A DNA stretch of 64,000 bases from Coniochaeta sp. PMI_546 (lineage: Eukaryota; Ascomycota; Sordariomycetes; Coniochaetales; Coniochaetaceae): the NCBI GenBank assembly GCA_021432605.1, contig MU271163.1, forward strand, positions 1 to 64,000, in the 5' to 3' direction. A program made the position numbers and the translations under genes. Below the pieces are notes generated by a model, which saw only the letters and a program-made list of their open reading frames with translations, did not search any database and had not been told where the DNA came from. Shown in pieces: positions 1 through 13,300 of this stretch (position 1 is its first letter; every line of letters starts with the position of its first letter).

Positions 1-119
1 CCTAACCCTAACCCTAACCCTAACCCTAACCCTAACCCTAACCCTAACCCTAACCCTAACCCTAACCCTAACCCTAACCCTAACCCTAACCCTAAGTAAC
101 CCTAACCCTAAGTAACCCT
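1..119. repeat. Telomere, CCCTAA tract with variant repeats
   Basis: The first 94 bases are an uninterrupted array of CCCTAA, the C-strand of the TTAGGG telomere used by most filamentous ascomycetes. They are followed by interspersed CCCTAAGTAA variants up to about base 119. A terminal array in this orientation marks the left chromosome end. A short degenerate telomere-like stretch (AACCCAAACCCTAAG) recurs near 676-690. Confidence 0.98.
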
Positions 120-3100
120 AAGTCGGCCGGCAGCTTTACGGTCTTCGGATCGCTTAGCTATACGTTATTATAATAGTCCCGGATATCGTATAAGATCTGT
201 CCTTTGAACTAATACTTTCGTCTGAAATACGGTTCGATATTACGGCCCGGGCGGACTATAGTTATATATAGTCGATATATAAGTATCTGGTACGCCTCCT
301 CCACTTCTACGTACTGCTCTATTGTATCTGAACGTATAATTAGTTCGGTGATTGAAGTATACCTTGCTTTTCTATCGTATATATTCTTTAGTATATACCT
401 AAGTGCGACCGTCTTATATAGGTTAACGCGTTCAACTATCGCCGTAATTGCGCTTATTTGGTTACCCCTGTCAGCCCCTATTCCTAGCTTTAGTCCGACC
501 GCGACAACCTCAATCACCCGTTACTAAGCTTATTACGTATAAGCTTTACGTGCCGCCAAATAGTCAAGTGCCTAAGAGTACAAACTAAACTGTGGTCTTG
601 GTATTCATGAGCACTAACGCTTTACCTTATTACAATACTCACGAGCGCAAATAGGCGGGTTACGCCGGGGAAGCTAACCCAAACCCTAAGCTTGGCTCTA
701 TATGAACCCCAAGTTTTGGACCAATCAATTGGCGGGCCCTACGACAACCGTTTCTGTAGCAAAGCTCGGGCCACCTTTTCCGCTTTGTATGGCCGTTTAT
801 GGCAGAAACGGCCGCGAATAATACCTAGATTGTCGTCCCCATTCCGCTCTAGTATGGAGAACAGAAACTTGCCGCCGGCTGGGACCTCAAGGAACAGCTC
901 CTTATCCGCCTAGGTATCGATGTAGTCCGTATCGAGCGATTGGAATGTATAGAAGTTGGAGTCGGCGCCGTCGAGGGTAGTAACGGTTAGCTAGTTTAGC
1001 ATTGATACCTTGGTCGATATAGTTACGAGAACTGTACCTACGCCAGTCAGTTGAAGTCGGATACGAGAGATCCTGGGGCGGGGCGGAAGGGGACCGAGAA
1101 ACTTACGCCAATATATACCGTCGACGTATATGCCGATAATCCCGTGACCACGCGCCTCCTAAGATTCTAGCTTTAGAATAGCGCGCCGGGATCCATCCGC
1201 GTCGGCTTGACGATGGTCGGGATGACTTAAGATATACGCGGGCAGGTGGGAGATAGGAATAGAGCCGAGTAGGGCCGGATAGTCAAATGGAACATTTCTA
1301 AGAGAGGATAGTACCTGAGAAAGGCGGGCCTGGGATACAAAAACCGTAAGATACTAGTTCGTCTGGCTCGGAGACGTCCCTTGGGGAGAGAGAGAGAAAC
1401 AAACTTACTTGTACGGATAATCCGTAACTGAATCCGAACGCTCGGGCGACCTCGTCCTACTATTATAGGTAGAGATCCGTAACGTATATGCCGATATATA
1501 CCTAAAGGAAATCCGTACGGCTCGGGGAGTAGTCATGACCAAGCAACCAAGAATCTTGATACCGGCTTTCTACGATATCAAACAGTTTGATGGTAAAGGT
1601 TTGATTATCGTCGCCGAAAACGCGAGCCGCGAGGGACCAGTCGAGGGTGTTTGGCGGCACCTACCGTACGATATATCCTAAGAGCCTTAGAGGATCACGA
1701 TATAGTCTACGGCCTCGGGGTATTGTGCTAGGAGGACGAGAGACGGACTGCTAGAAGGAACGCTATAGAGAGTCGGAATTAGTAGATACCGATAAGTAGG
1801 GATTGGTGGCAAAGGGTTACGTTACGCCTCCAAAACAGATGGGGAATAAACTATATTGTAATACGTAAGGAGTAGGAGCAGTATGTTATTTAAGTAGGAA
1901 GTCCCTCCATCTTATGCTTTTGTATCATCATATCCTTTATTAAGACCCTATATATTAACTAGTACGAGCCAAGGACCCGGAGAAATAGAAGTCCTACCCT
2001 TTCGATAGCGTCGCCAGACTACCGTAGTAAACAACCTATACGTAGGCGATATCGGAGGAAAGAGGACGAACAGACTTACCGGTAATAATATAGGAGGTAT
2101 ATGAACGGCGAACCGCGAACAAGGAGCAATTGAGGCGGATTCCGTAGTTACGACGTCGTGATTATCTTTGCTTTGTTACCTATCGATAAGTAGTCAGCAG
2201 ACATTCGATACCGGCGACGGCTGTTGTTCAGAGTTAACGGGAAGCCGTAGATAGTTCGAGCTTCCGGGTTTGCTTTGGTTTGGATATCATATAGTCAAGC
2301 CTTTACCACTTGATTCGGGATTTTTTCCTCAACGCCTGGCCAGACCTAATTACCGTCAACCACTACAGACGGATCGTAATCTTCCAACTCATAACGCTAG
2401 AAAGGCAGAGCCCGCGCCGGCCTTCCATTTCTTACTAGGTTTTCCTCTCGAAATTAGAGTCTCCAGCACTCTTGTTTTCCGGCTCCAAATATCAAGGTAC
2501 GACCTCTAACCACGAGAATCGCTACGCTAATCTCGTACCCGACTTCTACGCCTACGTAACATCTTATCTCGCCGGCACCATTGACGGCAGAACTTTTCTT
2601 TGAAGCGCGCGGACAAAGCTAGGAAATAGTAAGCAACTGGGCAGCTCGGGTCCGGCGGAATGTTCGAGTTCTTTACCAAGCGGCCGACCGAGATCCGTCT
2701 CCGGGTCTAGGCCCTTATCGCCGGCGAACTATCGGTACTAAAGGATCGCGTCTTCGACGACAATACAATACGACTATATACGCCGTCCGGTTATTCCCTC
2801 GAGCTCGTTAACACGGAGGCCGGGCGGGAGGCGAGGTCGGAGAGGATACCCGGTAGGGTAGATACTAGGATGGAGAGACGTACGCCGAATGCTATAAAGA
2901 AATATATAGTTAGCCTTGGTATAGAAGTTTGAGTAGGCTGACTTGCTAGGAAGGCGTTAGTTGAACGGCCGCCCCGGGTAAAGATAGCGGAGATTTCGAG
3001 GCATCTTATACCGGAGAAAGAAAGGTAAGGAGGGTAAGAAATGGCGTTGCCGGTCATAAGGTCTAAAATCTCGCCTGAGAGATAGCTAGCTAGCGTAACG

Positions 3101-4380
3101 GGCGCCTTCTACAACGGTTTGTAAACTTGAACGCGTATTTAGTAATCTGTTAAAAAGATATTGATCGATAAACTCCTCCTCGCTATTTAACTTGGTCCGT
3201 ATATCGTTATCGTACCTACCTATCTCGATAGCTTGGTTTCGGTTGCCTTAATTTACCAATCCTTCAACCTTCTCTTATCTCTTATCAAACCTGAACTTCA
3301 AATCTCTATAACCTTTCGATTTTATCGTTATTCGGCATCAAACCTACCTTTAGCTCGCCTAAAAACTTGTCAGAATACTTGCTTCTTCCCGGATACTCTT
3401 GGTATTTGGTATTACCTTTAGCCCGTCAATAGCCTTCAACCGCTTTCGTCTCTCATCAGAACGTCAACTTGCTTTCGGCTCGCCGAAATCTTATCAAAAC
3501 ACTTGCCGACTTCTTCTCGGATACCTTATTGGTGTTTTGTATTACCTTCGGCGCGCTAAACAAAAACAGATCTAACCGCCTTTATCTATTATCAGACCTG
3601 ATATTCGAGTTTCCGAAACCTCTCGATTTCTACCTACCTTTAGCTCGCTACAACCTTAGTAGAGAACAATCTACGTTCCGCCTCGCCGGATTATCTGCTA
3701 CCGTTATTTCTTTATTCTCGTACCCGGCTCGCAAAACGTCTTCCAACTACTTTTATCGAGCTAGGAACCGAGAAACCAACCTAGATCAAACCTGTTCTTC
3801 GGAACTGTATACTTACCTCGGATCGTTTCTTTGTTCTACCTTACCTCGTTTCTTTACTCAACCTTACGTCGTTTCTTTATTCAACTTTACCTCGTTTCTT
3901 CTATTTGCCTAGAGTCGTTTCTTCTATCGGGCTCTTCCTACTTCCGCTATCGAACCTCCGGCTTCTTTTCGACCTTTGGTTGGTTTCCATTCTAACCAGT
4001 CGTTATTACCTTTTTATTTTACTCGCGTTTCGGCGCAATTTCATTTTAACAAGTCTGTTGTACGACAAAACGTTTATTTCGCTTGATTATAACCGTAAGT
4101 CAAACTCTACCCGCCGGTCTAGGCAATAGCTAATTCCGCGACGCGTCGTTAGGTATCATGCCGCTATCTCCAGACTTGACGGCCGGCGGCCCGACCGGGA
4201 AAACAGTAGCGAGGAGCCCTCGAGTACCACAGCGTCTGCCTCTCGACCAACTAGGTATATGTAACCTGCCAAGCACGATTACTACCTCTGAGGACCCTTA
4301 ACTAACCCGTTGATCATATATAGAGACGTCATTTCTACGCCCGCCTTACAATATGTTCTAGACCAGCGAGAATCCCAGTC
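120..4380. other. RIP-like subtelomeric DNA without recognisable gene
   Basis: This stretch is rich in TpA and poor in CpA/TpG, and every frame is broken by frequent TAG/TAA, the signature of repeat-induced point mutation. The longest open stretches (for example 209-517 on the minus strand and 3469-3912 on the plus strand) match no family I know and look like chance openings. About 3230-4130 is markedly pyrimidine-rich and contains diverged repeats (separate entry). No gene is claimed. Confidence 0.7.
3340..3660. repeat. Diverged tandem repeat in a pyrimidine-rich tract
   Basis: Two imperfect copies about 120 bases apart share the order CCTACCTTTAGCTCGCC / TTCGGCTCGCCG, then ATCTTATCAAAACACTTG-like, then CGGATACTCTTGGTATTTGG / CGGATACCTTATTGGTGTT, then GTATTACCTT. 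A third partial start (TACCTTTAGCTCGC) is at about 3637. The strand is C+T rich throughout. No coding assignment is possible. Confidence 0.5.
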
Positions 4381-7300
4381 TATCCGACGGAGATATATCG
4401 GACAACGGCAAGGCCGTAGCCAGCGCCATTACGGCCGTAACGGAAGAAGAGCTCTACGATATGACGGATAAAGATATTGAAAATATCTCGGACGACGAAA
4501 TAATCAATATAGTAGATTCCTCCCCGTCCGGCTCGGAAGATATTAACGATAAGGAGGAGGAGGACGAGAAAGAGGAGGAGTAGGAGGAGGAGGACTAGTC
4601 CCCATCCGTCTTGACGGCCGATAGGGTTCTATAAGCGGTTTCGGCCGCGATCAACTGGTTCGAACGAGTATAGGATCGTACGTACAAAGATCACGCCGCG
4701 TCGATTTAGGATCTGTTGGTCCGGGCCAACGATAAGAGCGACGGCCGTATGGCAGACTAGGCGCGCGGGTCGGAGAAAGAGAGCCGCCGTCTCTTATAAA
4801 GACTAAAAGACAAGATCGTAGAAGGAAGATACGAGATAAGCGAAGAATTGGCCGAAGTCTTACCTAGCTTGGAATAGACTGTCTTCAACATTCGGTACGC
4901 GATATAAAGATAATATATTCTGGCTTACAATCCCGACGAACTATTCCCGCCGCCTAGTAACGGTCCGACAACCTTTTCAAAGGATGAAATCATTCTATCG
5001 TTACGGAACTTGGTTAACAACTACGGCAAGGACGTAATCGAGGTCATAGGCGCGTAGTTTCCAGGTTCGAGCCGGGTTCTTAGGAAAGAAGCCGAAGCGC
5101 GATTTCAGGCGAGCTTGCCAATAGGTGGACGTCTACGGTCGGACCGCCCTAGGATGAAACCGAGATCGATAGAGTAGGGACCGTCAACCGGATCATCGAT
5201 ATAATAATCTACCGGTCCTAGCCTCGCGCCGCAACCGACTCCCGACGTGTTACTGCCGACCTTCCTCATCAATAACCAGACCGCTAGTAAGCCGCGTAAA
5301 CCCCCGGTCTATATCAACGCTTATATTCGGGAAAAAATCAAGCCTCATCAGATCGAAGGGGTTCGGTTCATATAGAAACGTCTCGTAAAGGCAAAACGTG
5401 GCGGTATACTCGTTCATTCTATAGGTCTTGGCAAGATATTCCAGGTGATTACTACCCTCTCGGCTATCGCTAACGCGTATTCGCCCGCCAATCGTATCAT
5501 AAGTACCCATATTCAGGTGCCGAAATACTTGAGGTCGGTAAGGTATATGGTCCTATGCCCTACGGGTATAGTAGATATATAGGTTAGTCAACTTCGGGAA
5601 TGGACGCCGCCCAAACCCCTTGCCGGAAGATCATATAACGACGTTACGACTAGGATTCTCGGATCTATATATTTATTTATATCTTCACTCAAGAAACCAA
5701 TAAGGAAGGAGATGATTCGGAGCTGGGTAAAGGGTAAGGGGATTCTGGTAGTAAGGTATAAGATATTCAGATCGTTTTATAACGACGATAGTAATAGGGC
5801 CGATATAGAGCTGATCCTTCGGGAAGCTAACGTTATAATGGCTGACGAGGCTTACGTATTCGGCAAATACGAGTCGGAACTGCTAACTCTCATCAAGAAG
5901 TTCGAAATACCGTCGAGAATTACGATAACTAGTATACCGGTAACGAATACGTTGATAGAATATTACGGTATCTTATCCTAGTAGTCGCCAAACAAGTTTA
6001 CGGATTACTTACAGTATAAAAAGGTATTACGTAGGATAAAGAAGGGTTTTTATAGAGATAGTTCGGCCTAGAATGATAAGAAGGCCAAGGAGGTTATAGA
6101 AAGTCTTTAGAGATACCTCGATATTGTCACGCATAAGGCCGTATTAGCCGAACTGGAACCTAGTTCCATACCGGAGAAAAAAGAGTTCGTCCTGTTTATC
6201 AGCCTTACGACTCCGTAGCTCGATACGTATCGGGAATATATACGATTGGTCCTCGGCCAGCCCGGCAACCTAGCTAAGAGCAGTAGTATAGATAGGAACA
6301 AGGAGAACGAGAGGCTTGGAAATCTTAACGTTACGACGTAGACTTCGGTAACCTATCTTAGCTATCTCCTAGCTTACCCTAAGATATATTACGATCGATT
6401 GAAGAAGAAGGCCGAGATAGCGCCAATAGGCATTCCTAATTTCGCCGGCTTTCCGAACGATACCATTTCGTAACTGTTACGGCCGTTATACGGATACCTT
6501 TCTATACCCGCCGAGTCGAACAAGATAGACCTGCTTAACCGGATCTTACGTAACAATACGGAGGTTGGGGACAAGGTACTGATCTTTTCTCAACGCCTGG
6601 CTATATTAGACTACCTTTCCGGGATACTCGAGGCGGACAACCGCCCGACCTACCGTCTCGACGGTCATATTACACAAAGGGAAAAGCTAGTTAATAAGTT
6701 TAACAAAGACATTCGACCCGCTATGTTTCTAATCTCTACGACCGTAGGCTCGGTTAGCCTGAACATCCAAAGGGTAAACCGTATCGTTATCTTCGATTTC
6801 GGCTATACGCCGACGGACGAGTAATAGGTTATTACAAAGGCGTACCGTTTGGGCCAAGAGAAGCCTGTTTTCGTATACTAGCTACTCGTAACCGAATCAT
6901 TCGAACTATCCATATACAACCGGTCTGTCTACAAACGGTAGCTCGTAGCCAGAGTAATCGATAAGAAGGACCCGGACCCGTAGGCGCGGATCGGTATTAA
7001 GCTCTTCAATACCGTAAGTATCCCAAGGCCCGCCGAAGGAATATAGCGATTCGCCGGTTAGGATCACGTTCTAGACAATATCCTAAGAGGTAGTCGGAAC
7101 GGGCAGCTAGTCGATATAATAAATACGGACGAGTTTGAAAGGGGAAGAGGGGGCCGCCTTATGGATACGATAGACGTTATATCTATTAGTAACGATACCG
7201 ACGACGCGGGCGGGAAAGGTTATAGTACGGACCAGCCGATAGAGATCGATAGCGATAACGATGACGAGCCGGCGGAGGCGACTAGCAATACCGGAGGTAG

Positions 7301-7385
7301 CCGTAACGGGGAGGGTAGCGGCGAGGCTATTACTATAGATAATGACGTTGAGATGAAGGATACTACTATTGTAATCGATTAAGGA
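4380..7385 (+). pseudogene. RIP-mutated SNF2-family helicase/translocase gene
   Basis: Collinear translated blocks, separated by many stops, follow the SNF2 order. An acidic region lies at about 4440-4620. An N-terminal helicase block beginning KPHQIEGVRF lies at about 5330-5500, where motif I appears eroded (GLGK remains). A motif II-like MADEAY is at about 5840. The C-terminal helicase lobe at about 6560-6900 shows DKVLIFSQRLAILDYL, YRLDGHI, STTVGSVSLNIQ and AYRLGQEKPVFVY, close to Rad54/ATRX-type SNF2 proteins. A short intact end, 7161-7382, encodes an acidic tail with four SUMO-interacting-motif-like patches (DVISIS, IEIDSD, ITIDND, TIVID). Most stops are TAG/TAA at former CAG/CAA positions, as RIP would produce. 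It is dead as it stands. Whether it was a host gene or a repeated telomere-associated helicase cannot be told from one copy; RIP implies it was once present in more than one copy. Confidence 0.75.
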
Positions 7386-7599
7386 GGGTAGATTTGTTCA
7401 AGGGTTTAGGAATACCGGGTATATATTCTTTTGTCGTAGACAGACGAATCTGTTATATCAATTATCAGGGATTAAGGGTTGTCTCTATATTGAAGGGTAG
7501 AGAATATAAGGTCTATAGTCTAATAGGTTATATCGTAGATAGGAGGATTCTATAAGGTAGATCAACCAACCTATATATAATATTGCTTCCGCTCCTTAT

Positions 7600-10500
7600 C
7601 TCTTTTTCTACTTCCGTAACTCTTTATCTCCGACGACTTACCAGATGAAGCCGGCGCCGTAGACATAGTCGAAGCATCCTTACGCCTTGATAGTTATTAC
7701 GACTACCGGATTCCGCTATACTTAGTAGACTGCTTATAATAAACGGGGGCAAGGCTGTTGGGGTATGGAATACGGCTTTTTAGGCAGCCAAACGACGTTC
7801 TTTGATAACGCCTACCGGCCTTCAGCCCGTTTTCGGACTTACTCGCCGCTAAGAACCGTAATAGGTGGTCGGGAATAATATAAAAAGGTAGCAGATCTGG
7901 CTTCTCGACCGTCGTCACTAGCCTTATCAACGGCGGTAGTAACCCCAACCAGATAGACCCGAAGGTTTTGTACGATAATATCCAAAGAATCATCCTTACC
8001 GCGTTAGGGAACGCTATTGCTAAGCTTATAGAGGAGTTCTACCATATCAGGAGGAAGAACTATACGACCTTCTATAAGTTCTTAGAGCGTATTCAATACC
8101 TTCGCCGGAGGCTATAGGAACTTATCCCAATTCTCTCGGATAAGGTTTACGTCTGGATTACTCTCGCTAGTATCAAGGAATATCAGTTTTATACCCATCT
8201 TATAATGTAACAGAAGGAAGGGAAGCTTACCTAGGAGAAGTTTAATAAGGAGTTAACCGTTAAAGCGAACCGAGAAGGAACTGACTCTACGATACTTCTC
8301 TAGAAGCCCAGTTCTTCGTTAACAACGACTTATGATAATAACAAGCCTCAAAGAAACGAGGAGAAGTTTTACTACGCTTATTACGATAGATATCACGTTG
8401 GAAGAGACGACCGTTGTTAGAAACTCCATCCGGAACTGAATATTGGCTGGCGAAAGAACCAGAAGAACCGAGATAGGAGGGAGGACCGAGATACTTAGAA
8501 CCAACGACCTTCTTCTGGTTCCATGAAGTTCCAGAATAGTATTCACGGCGCCATACTTCAACTCCCGGTTGCCTAGAGATCCCAGGCCTCTTCGCCGTAC
8601 CAGATCGGTAGAGATACCCTCATTCTCGATTCTAGAGCCTCCCTCGTATACGTTTAACGATAAGAAGTAGTTCGATTCGTTAAAGGTATTTGAGAAACCC
8701 GATTTCTACGCGTCAGCCAACGGAGGCGACGTCGTAATCAGCTACGAAAGTACCGTTCGCTTTGCTATACGCATTTTAGCTGGAGAGATAGTTGATTTCG
8801 AAGTGGGAGTAGTTTACTTACCAAACGCGCCCTATAATCTGATCTTATCTGGAAAGCTCAAGTCTGACGGCGTTATTGTCGATAGAATTCGCGATCTTCT
8901 CGTAATGAAAGATTCCCGCAAGGAGCTTGCCCAACTAGACTAGGTTACTAATATCGCTGTTCTCCGAAACGTTCAGCTTCCCCGGACCCTGTCTCCGTAA
9001 CTAGCCCTTCCTTATTATAGGGTCTAGGTAGTCTGATATTGTTGGATGAGAGGATAGAGGGCTTGGGAGGGTTGGTATTACGGAGAAACTGCTTGCTCTT
9101 TAGGTCGCGATAACTTTAGTTTCGTACGACGTGATATATTAACGACTAGGCTACGCTAACAAGAAAGCCGTTATAAAGGCTTACCGCGATACCGGTATTA
9201 TATTCTTATCGAAAGAGATGGATTTTTATCATTATAACGCTTGCCTTATTACTAAGGTTATAGACGATATCCCGAAGGAAATAATGGAGGCGGTTTACCG
9301 AGCTTTTGGCGATAGTTCGCGTTGATATGATTTAGTACGAAATAGGCTATCTCGGTTTCCAGTTTACTACCCATTTCCTCGACGTTGCCCGTAGATTCTA
9401 CTGGTTGAAGTTCTATAAAACGAAGGGCGAGGCCTAAGAGAAACTGAAGGAGTTCGTAAGGCAGATGAAAACCCAAATAAGGATTACCGTTCAGAACGTC
9501 GGCGTCGATAGAAGCCTTGAGTTTGGTTAAGGAACGAAGCTATTTAGCAAGTTAGCAATCCGTAAATAGATGAAATCTAAAGAAATCAACCTTATCGTAC
9601 CTACGCCTTATACCCCGTAGTATAACGGCTATAGCGAACGTGCCGGAAGAAGTATCGCCATATACGCCAGAACGTCCCTGATTACTTTAGGACTTCTAGC
9701 AATCTTCTGGCCCTTTGCGGAGGAAACGGTTGCTTCGATTCTGAATCTACTGCTTTCGAGAACCGATCCGGCTGGAAAGTGGCGTTCTCCGTGGGAAAGG
9801 TGGGCTACCGGGTTAGAACTGCCTCTAAAGGACAAGAAACCTTATATCAAGCATCTTCGAGTCTACGGATGAACGGCGTACGCCTATATCAAAAAAGAAT
9901 ACTATCGTTAGTACGACAAGTTCGCTATAAGGGCGAGGAAAGGTCGTCTTGTAGGATACGACGACGACTACGGTAGGATCTACTAGGTTTATTTCCCAGA
10001 TACCGATAAGATTCGCCGGGCTAGAACTATAAAGTTTCGCGAAAATATCTCCCTAGTACCTGATTCCTCTGTTCTTAAACCTCAAGTTAAAGTTGTTTTT
10101 GATAATCCTAGCCTTACTAATGAATATTTACCAGGCTCGAGGTACGATTCTAATAAAATCGATAAGATCTATCAAGAGAACGAGAACAAGAATCAGTCTA
10201 TCCAAAACAAGCCGTCTAAGGCGATTACGGCGACTGAAACCTTCCTACGAACCGATCGTCCCCTACCCTCGCCGGAACTTACCCCCGAACTCGAGCAAAC
10301 CGCCCCGACCAACCGAAAACACTTTGGAAATACCGAGATTGTAGAGGAGACCGCTAGAAACGAGGATAATACCTGGGAAGAGGAGGAATCTGATAGATAT
10401 CATCACGATAATAATAAAACGGTTTCTGAAGCGAGATCTGAACAGGACGACGAGCTCCAGTCTAAGCTCCCAATTACGCCAGTTTCCGCCGCGGCCGTAT

Positions 10501-12490
10501 CTGCCCAGAACGACCAAGTCTTTAAACGGCGTACTCGAGGTAAGACCAAGACTCTAGGATTCTATAAGAACCTCGCCGGCGCGACGTATAACAAGGATAG
10601 GTAACTATTACTTACTCTATACCGTCTGGATAGACTACGAAAACCCTAGAAGGACGACGACGGCGAGGAGCTTCCCCGAGAAGCCTACGTCATACTTTTC
10701 CAAGCCCTGGCGATAGCCAGGATGGATTAGAGCATTCCAAAGAACTTTGGGCAAGCTCGGAAGCGCCCAGATTACTATACGAACTGGCTCCCTACGATAG
10801 AACGCCAGATGCAACAACTTATATATCTACATACCTGGGATCTGGTAGACCGGCCTAAAGGTGCCAAGGTCTTGCTAAGAAAGTAGGTATACGACCGCAA
10901 GTTTACTATCGACGGCGACGTTATTGAACGCGCGCGTTGGGTAGTCTACGCCAATTTTGCAGATGATAATAACTAGGGAAACGCCTACGCCGTAATCGCC
11001 AGCGTAACCACGTTGAGGTTCTGCCTAGTGATCACGGCTGTTCGAGATTTCCGTCTCCACGCCTACGATTTCAATATAGCTTTCCTGAATGCCAATATGC
11101 CTAAGGGCGTTAAGGTTTACGTAGAACAACCACATAGACTTTCAAAGAGAACGAAAGTCTGTCTCCTACGCCGAGCACTTTACGGACTCAAGGAGGCCCC
11201 TCTCTACTGGTTTCTCACGATAGTTCCAGTAATAAAAAAGCTAGGCTTTGAACCGTTTAATTCGGACCTTTGCCTATTTTATAGTAACAAGGTCGACGCC
11301 TACGTTGTTCTATACGTTAACGACTTAATAGTTTCCGCGGCTATACTAGAGATTGCCTAGAGGACTAGGGACCAACTATAGACCTTCTTTCAGTTGAAAG
11401 ACCTCGGCGAAGCCAAGTCGTTCCTTGGTTACGAGATATATTACGATAAAACCACTAAGCGTATCTATCTCTCGTAGAAACGATATTACAAACGGATGCT
11501 TGAGGAATTCGGTTATGATCAGCCTAATAGAGTAGCAACTCCGTGGCCCTAGGGTCTACTACTTCCGAAAACCATCTCTGAGGAAGACCGGGTTGACCTG
11601 GAGACCTAGAAGGATTATATTAAGAAAACAGGGAAACTTAACTATCTCGCTATCGGAACTCGAGCGGATTTGAGCTTTATAATGAGCAAACTTTACGAGG
11701 CGAACGTAATCCTTTCCAAGCAATACTACTACCTATTGGCATACGTTTTTCGTTACTTTAAGAAGACCATTGACTTCTACGGCGTTTACGGAGGTAAAGA
11801 CTATAGCCTAAAGGACTTAAAGCTGATTACCTACGCGTATACGGCGTTTGTAGACTGTCCGTTGACCCGGTATTTAACCGGACGCCATATAATGATCCTA
11901 GTTAGAAGCCCGGTCTTCTAGAAGTCAAAGAAGCAAACGGTAATAACGACTTTATCTACGGAAGCCGAATTCATCAACCTTACGCCGGTAGGTATTAGCC
12001 TCAACTAGACCAACAAGACGTTAGGAGAATTTGGAACTCCTTAGCCTACGCCCGCCTTGTTGTTAACGGACTTAGCAAATGCCTTGACAACGGTCTTGAA
12101 TCCGTTGAACAGCGCTAGTACTAGATCTATTGATATTCGTTACAAATGGATTATCGACCAAGTCGCCAACAAACAAATCCGTATAGAATACCTTCCGGGC
12201 GACGAGATGGTAGCAGATGGCTTAACTAAGGCTTTAGGCCGTAAGAAGTACGCTAGGTTTGTCAAGCTACTCAATTTGGTACCTGTTCCACGCCTAATTA
12301 CGGAGTAAATGGAGGACTTCGAGAATAAGGGGATGACGGGAAGGTATCTGTTTACTTGGACTATATTTATTTATTCTAAGACTGGTAATAGCCTCATTTT
12401 TTCCCCTTTTAGTAGGAATGATACTCAGGAGAGTGGTGATAGCCTCACTTTTGCCTAATTAGGTGGGAGTGGCTAGCTTGAGGGGGGGTG
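7600..12490 (+). mobile_element. Decayed Ty1/copia LTR retrotransposon (fossil)
   Basis: Plus-strand remnants follow copia order: a gag-like region (about 7.9-8.5 kb), a protease-like region with a DSRAS-type active-site remnant (about 8.6 kb), an integrase region (about 9.3-10.0 kb), reverse transcriptase (about 10.8-11.5 kb, with LHAYDFNIAFLNA, ALYGLKEAP and YVNDLIVS) and RNase H (about 11.6-12.3 kb). Integrase upstream of RT is diagnostic of copia rather than gypsy. A purine-rich tract (GAGGGGGGG) at about 12480 is followed by TGTTAGAG, a plausible start of the 3' LTR. No matching 5' LTR was found by eye. The element is broken in dozens of places and RIP-bleached, so it is inactive and old relative to the RIP episode. 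Confidence 0.85.
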
Positions 12491-13300
12491 TTAGAGATAT
12501 AGGCCCGTGCCCTACGGATCTCCTGGTTAGTTACGCCATCCTTTCCCCACCTAGATAGCTAGTTAGCTAGATCGTCTTCGGTTTCGGAGGATCCTTACCG
12601 AATATATCATATACGCGTTTTACGCCTTTGAGTTGGAAGCCTAATAATTTCATCTGTAAAGCTGAAGTCCGTTGCCTACCTCTTCCCGAACGTCTGAATA
12701 TCATCTCGGTTCCTTAATTCGGGTCCGTACTAAGCCGGCGTTAGCCTTACATTTTCCCGGAATATTATCTCTACTTCGGTCCGTATTTTAGCTCCGAATC
12801 TTCGAACTCCCCGAACTCAACCACTTCTATTATTACGTCTTCCCATTGAACCATCTTCCGTAGGCTTCAACTATCGTTAATAAATAGCTTTCGGGCTCCT
12901 TCTTGTTCTTCCGTACCTCTTTAATAGGCTCAAATAACGTGAACGATCGTTAAGCAGATGAGTAGTAATAGGAGGCGCGGTTTATTGTTCGTAGTAGTTG
13001 ATCAGATTCTCGTTTCGGGCGGGCATTCGACAACAGGCGAATTTCGTATTCGTTTCGTACCTCTTCTTCTTCTTCTAACAAACAATCTCGATTGCCTTCG
13101 TACCTCTTCTTCTTTATCCTATAAACAATCTCGGTTGCCTTCGAAACCTCGTACGCCTTGATCCTACCTTGCCCTACCGCTATCTTCTTTTATCATTCCT
13201 TCAATTGAACTTATTAAATATCGCGCTTTTCTAGATATCTTATGTTCTCGACGATCTTATTGAACCTTCTGCGAAACGACCGCGCCTTGTTAAAACCGCT
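12490..13300. other. RIP-like DNA, possibly LTR remnant
   Basis: This lies downstream of the purine tract that ends the copia fossil, so part of it may be its 3' LTR; without a second LTR the end cannot be placed. A short direct duplication occurs at about 13050-13145, where TCGTACCTCTTCTTCTT and AAACAATCTCGRTTGCCTTCG each appear twice about 55 bases apart. No gene is seen. Confidence 0.4.
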
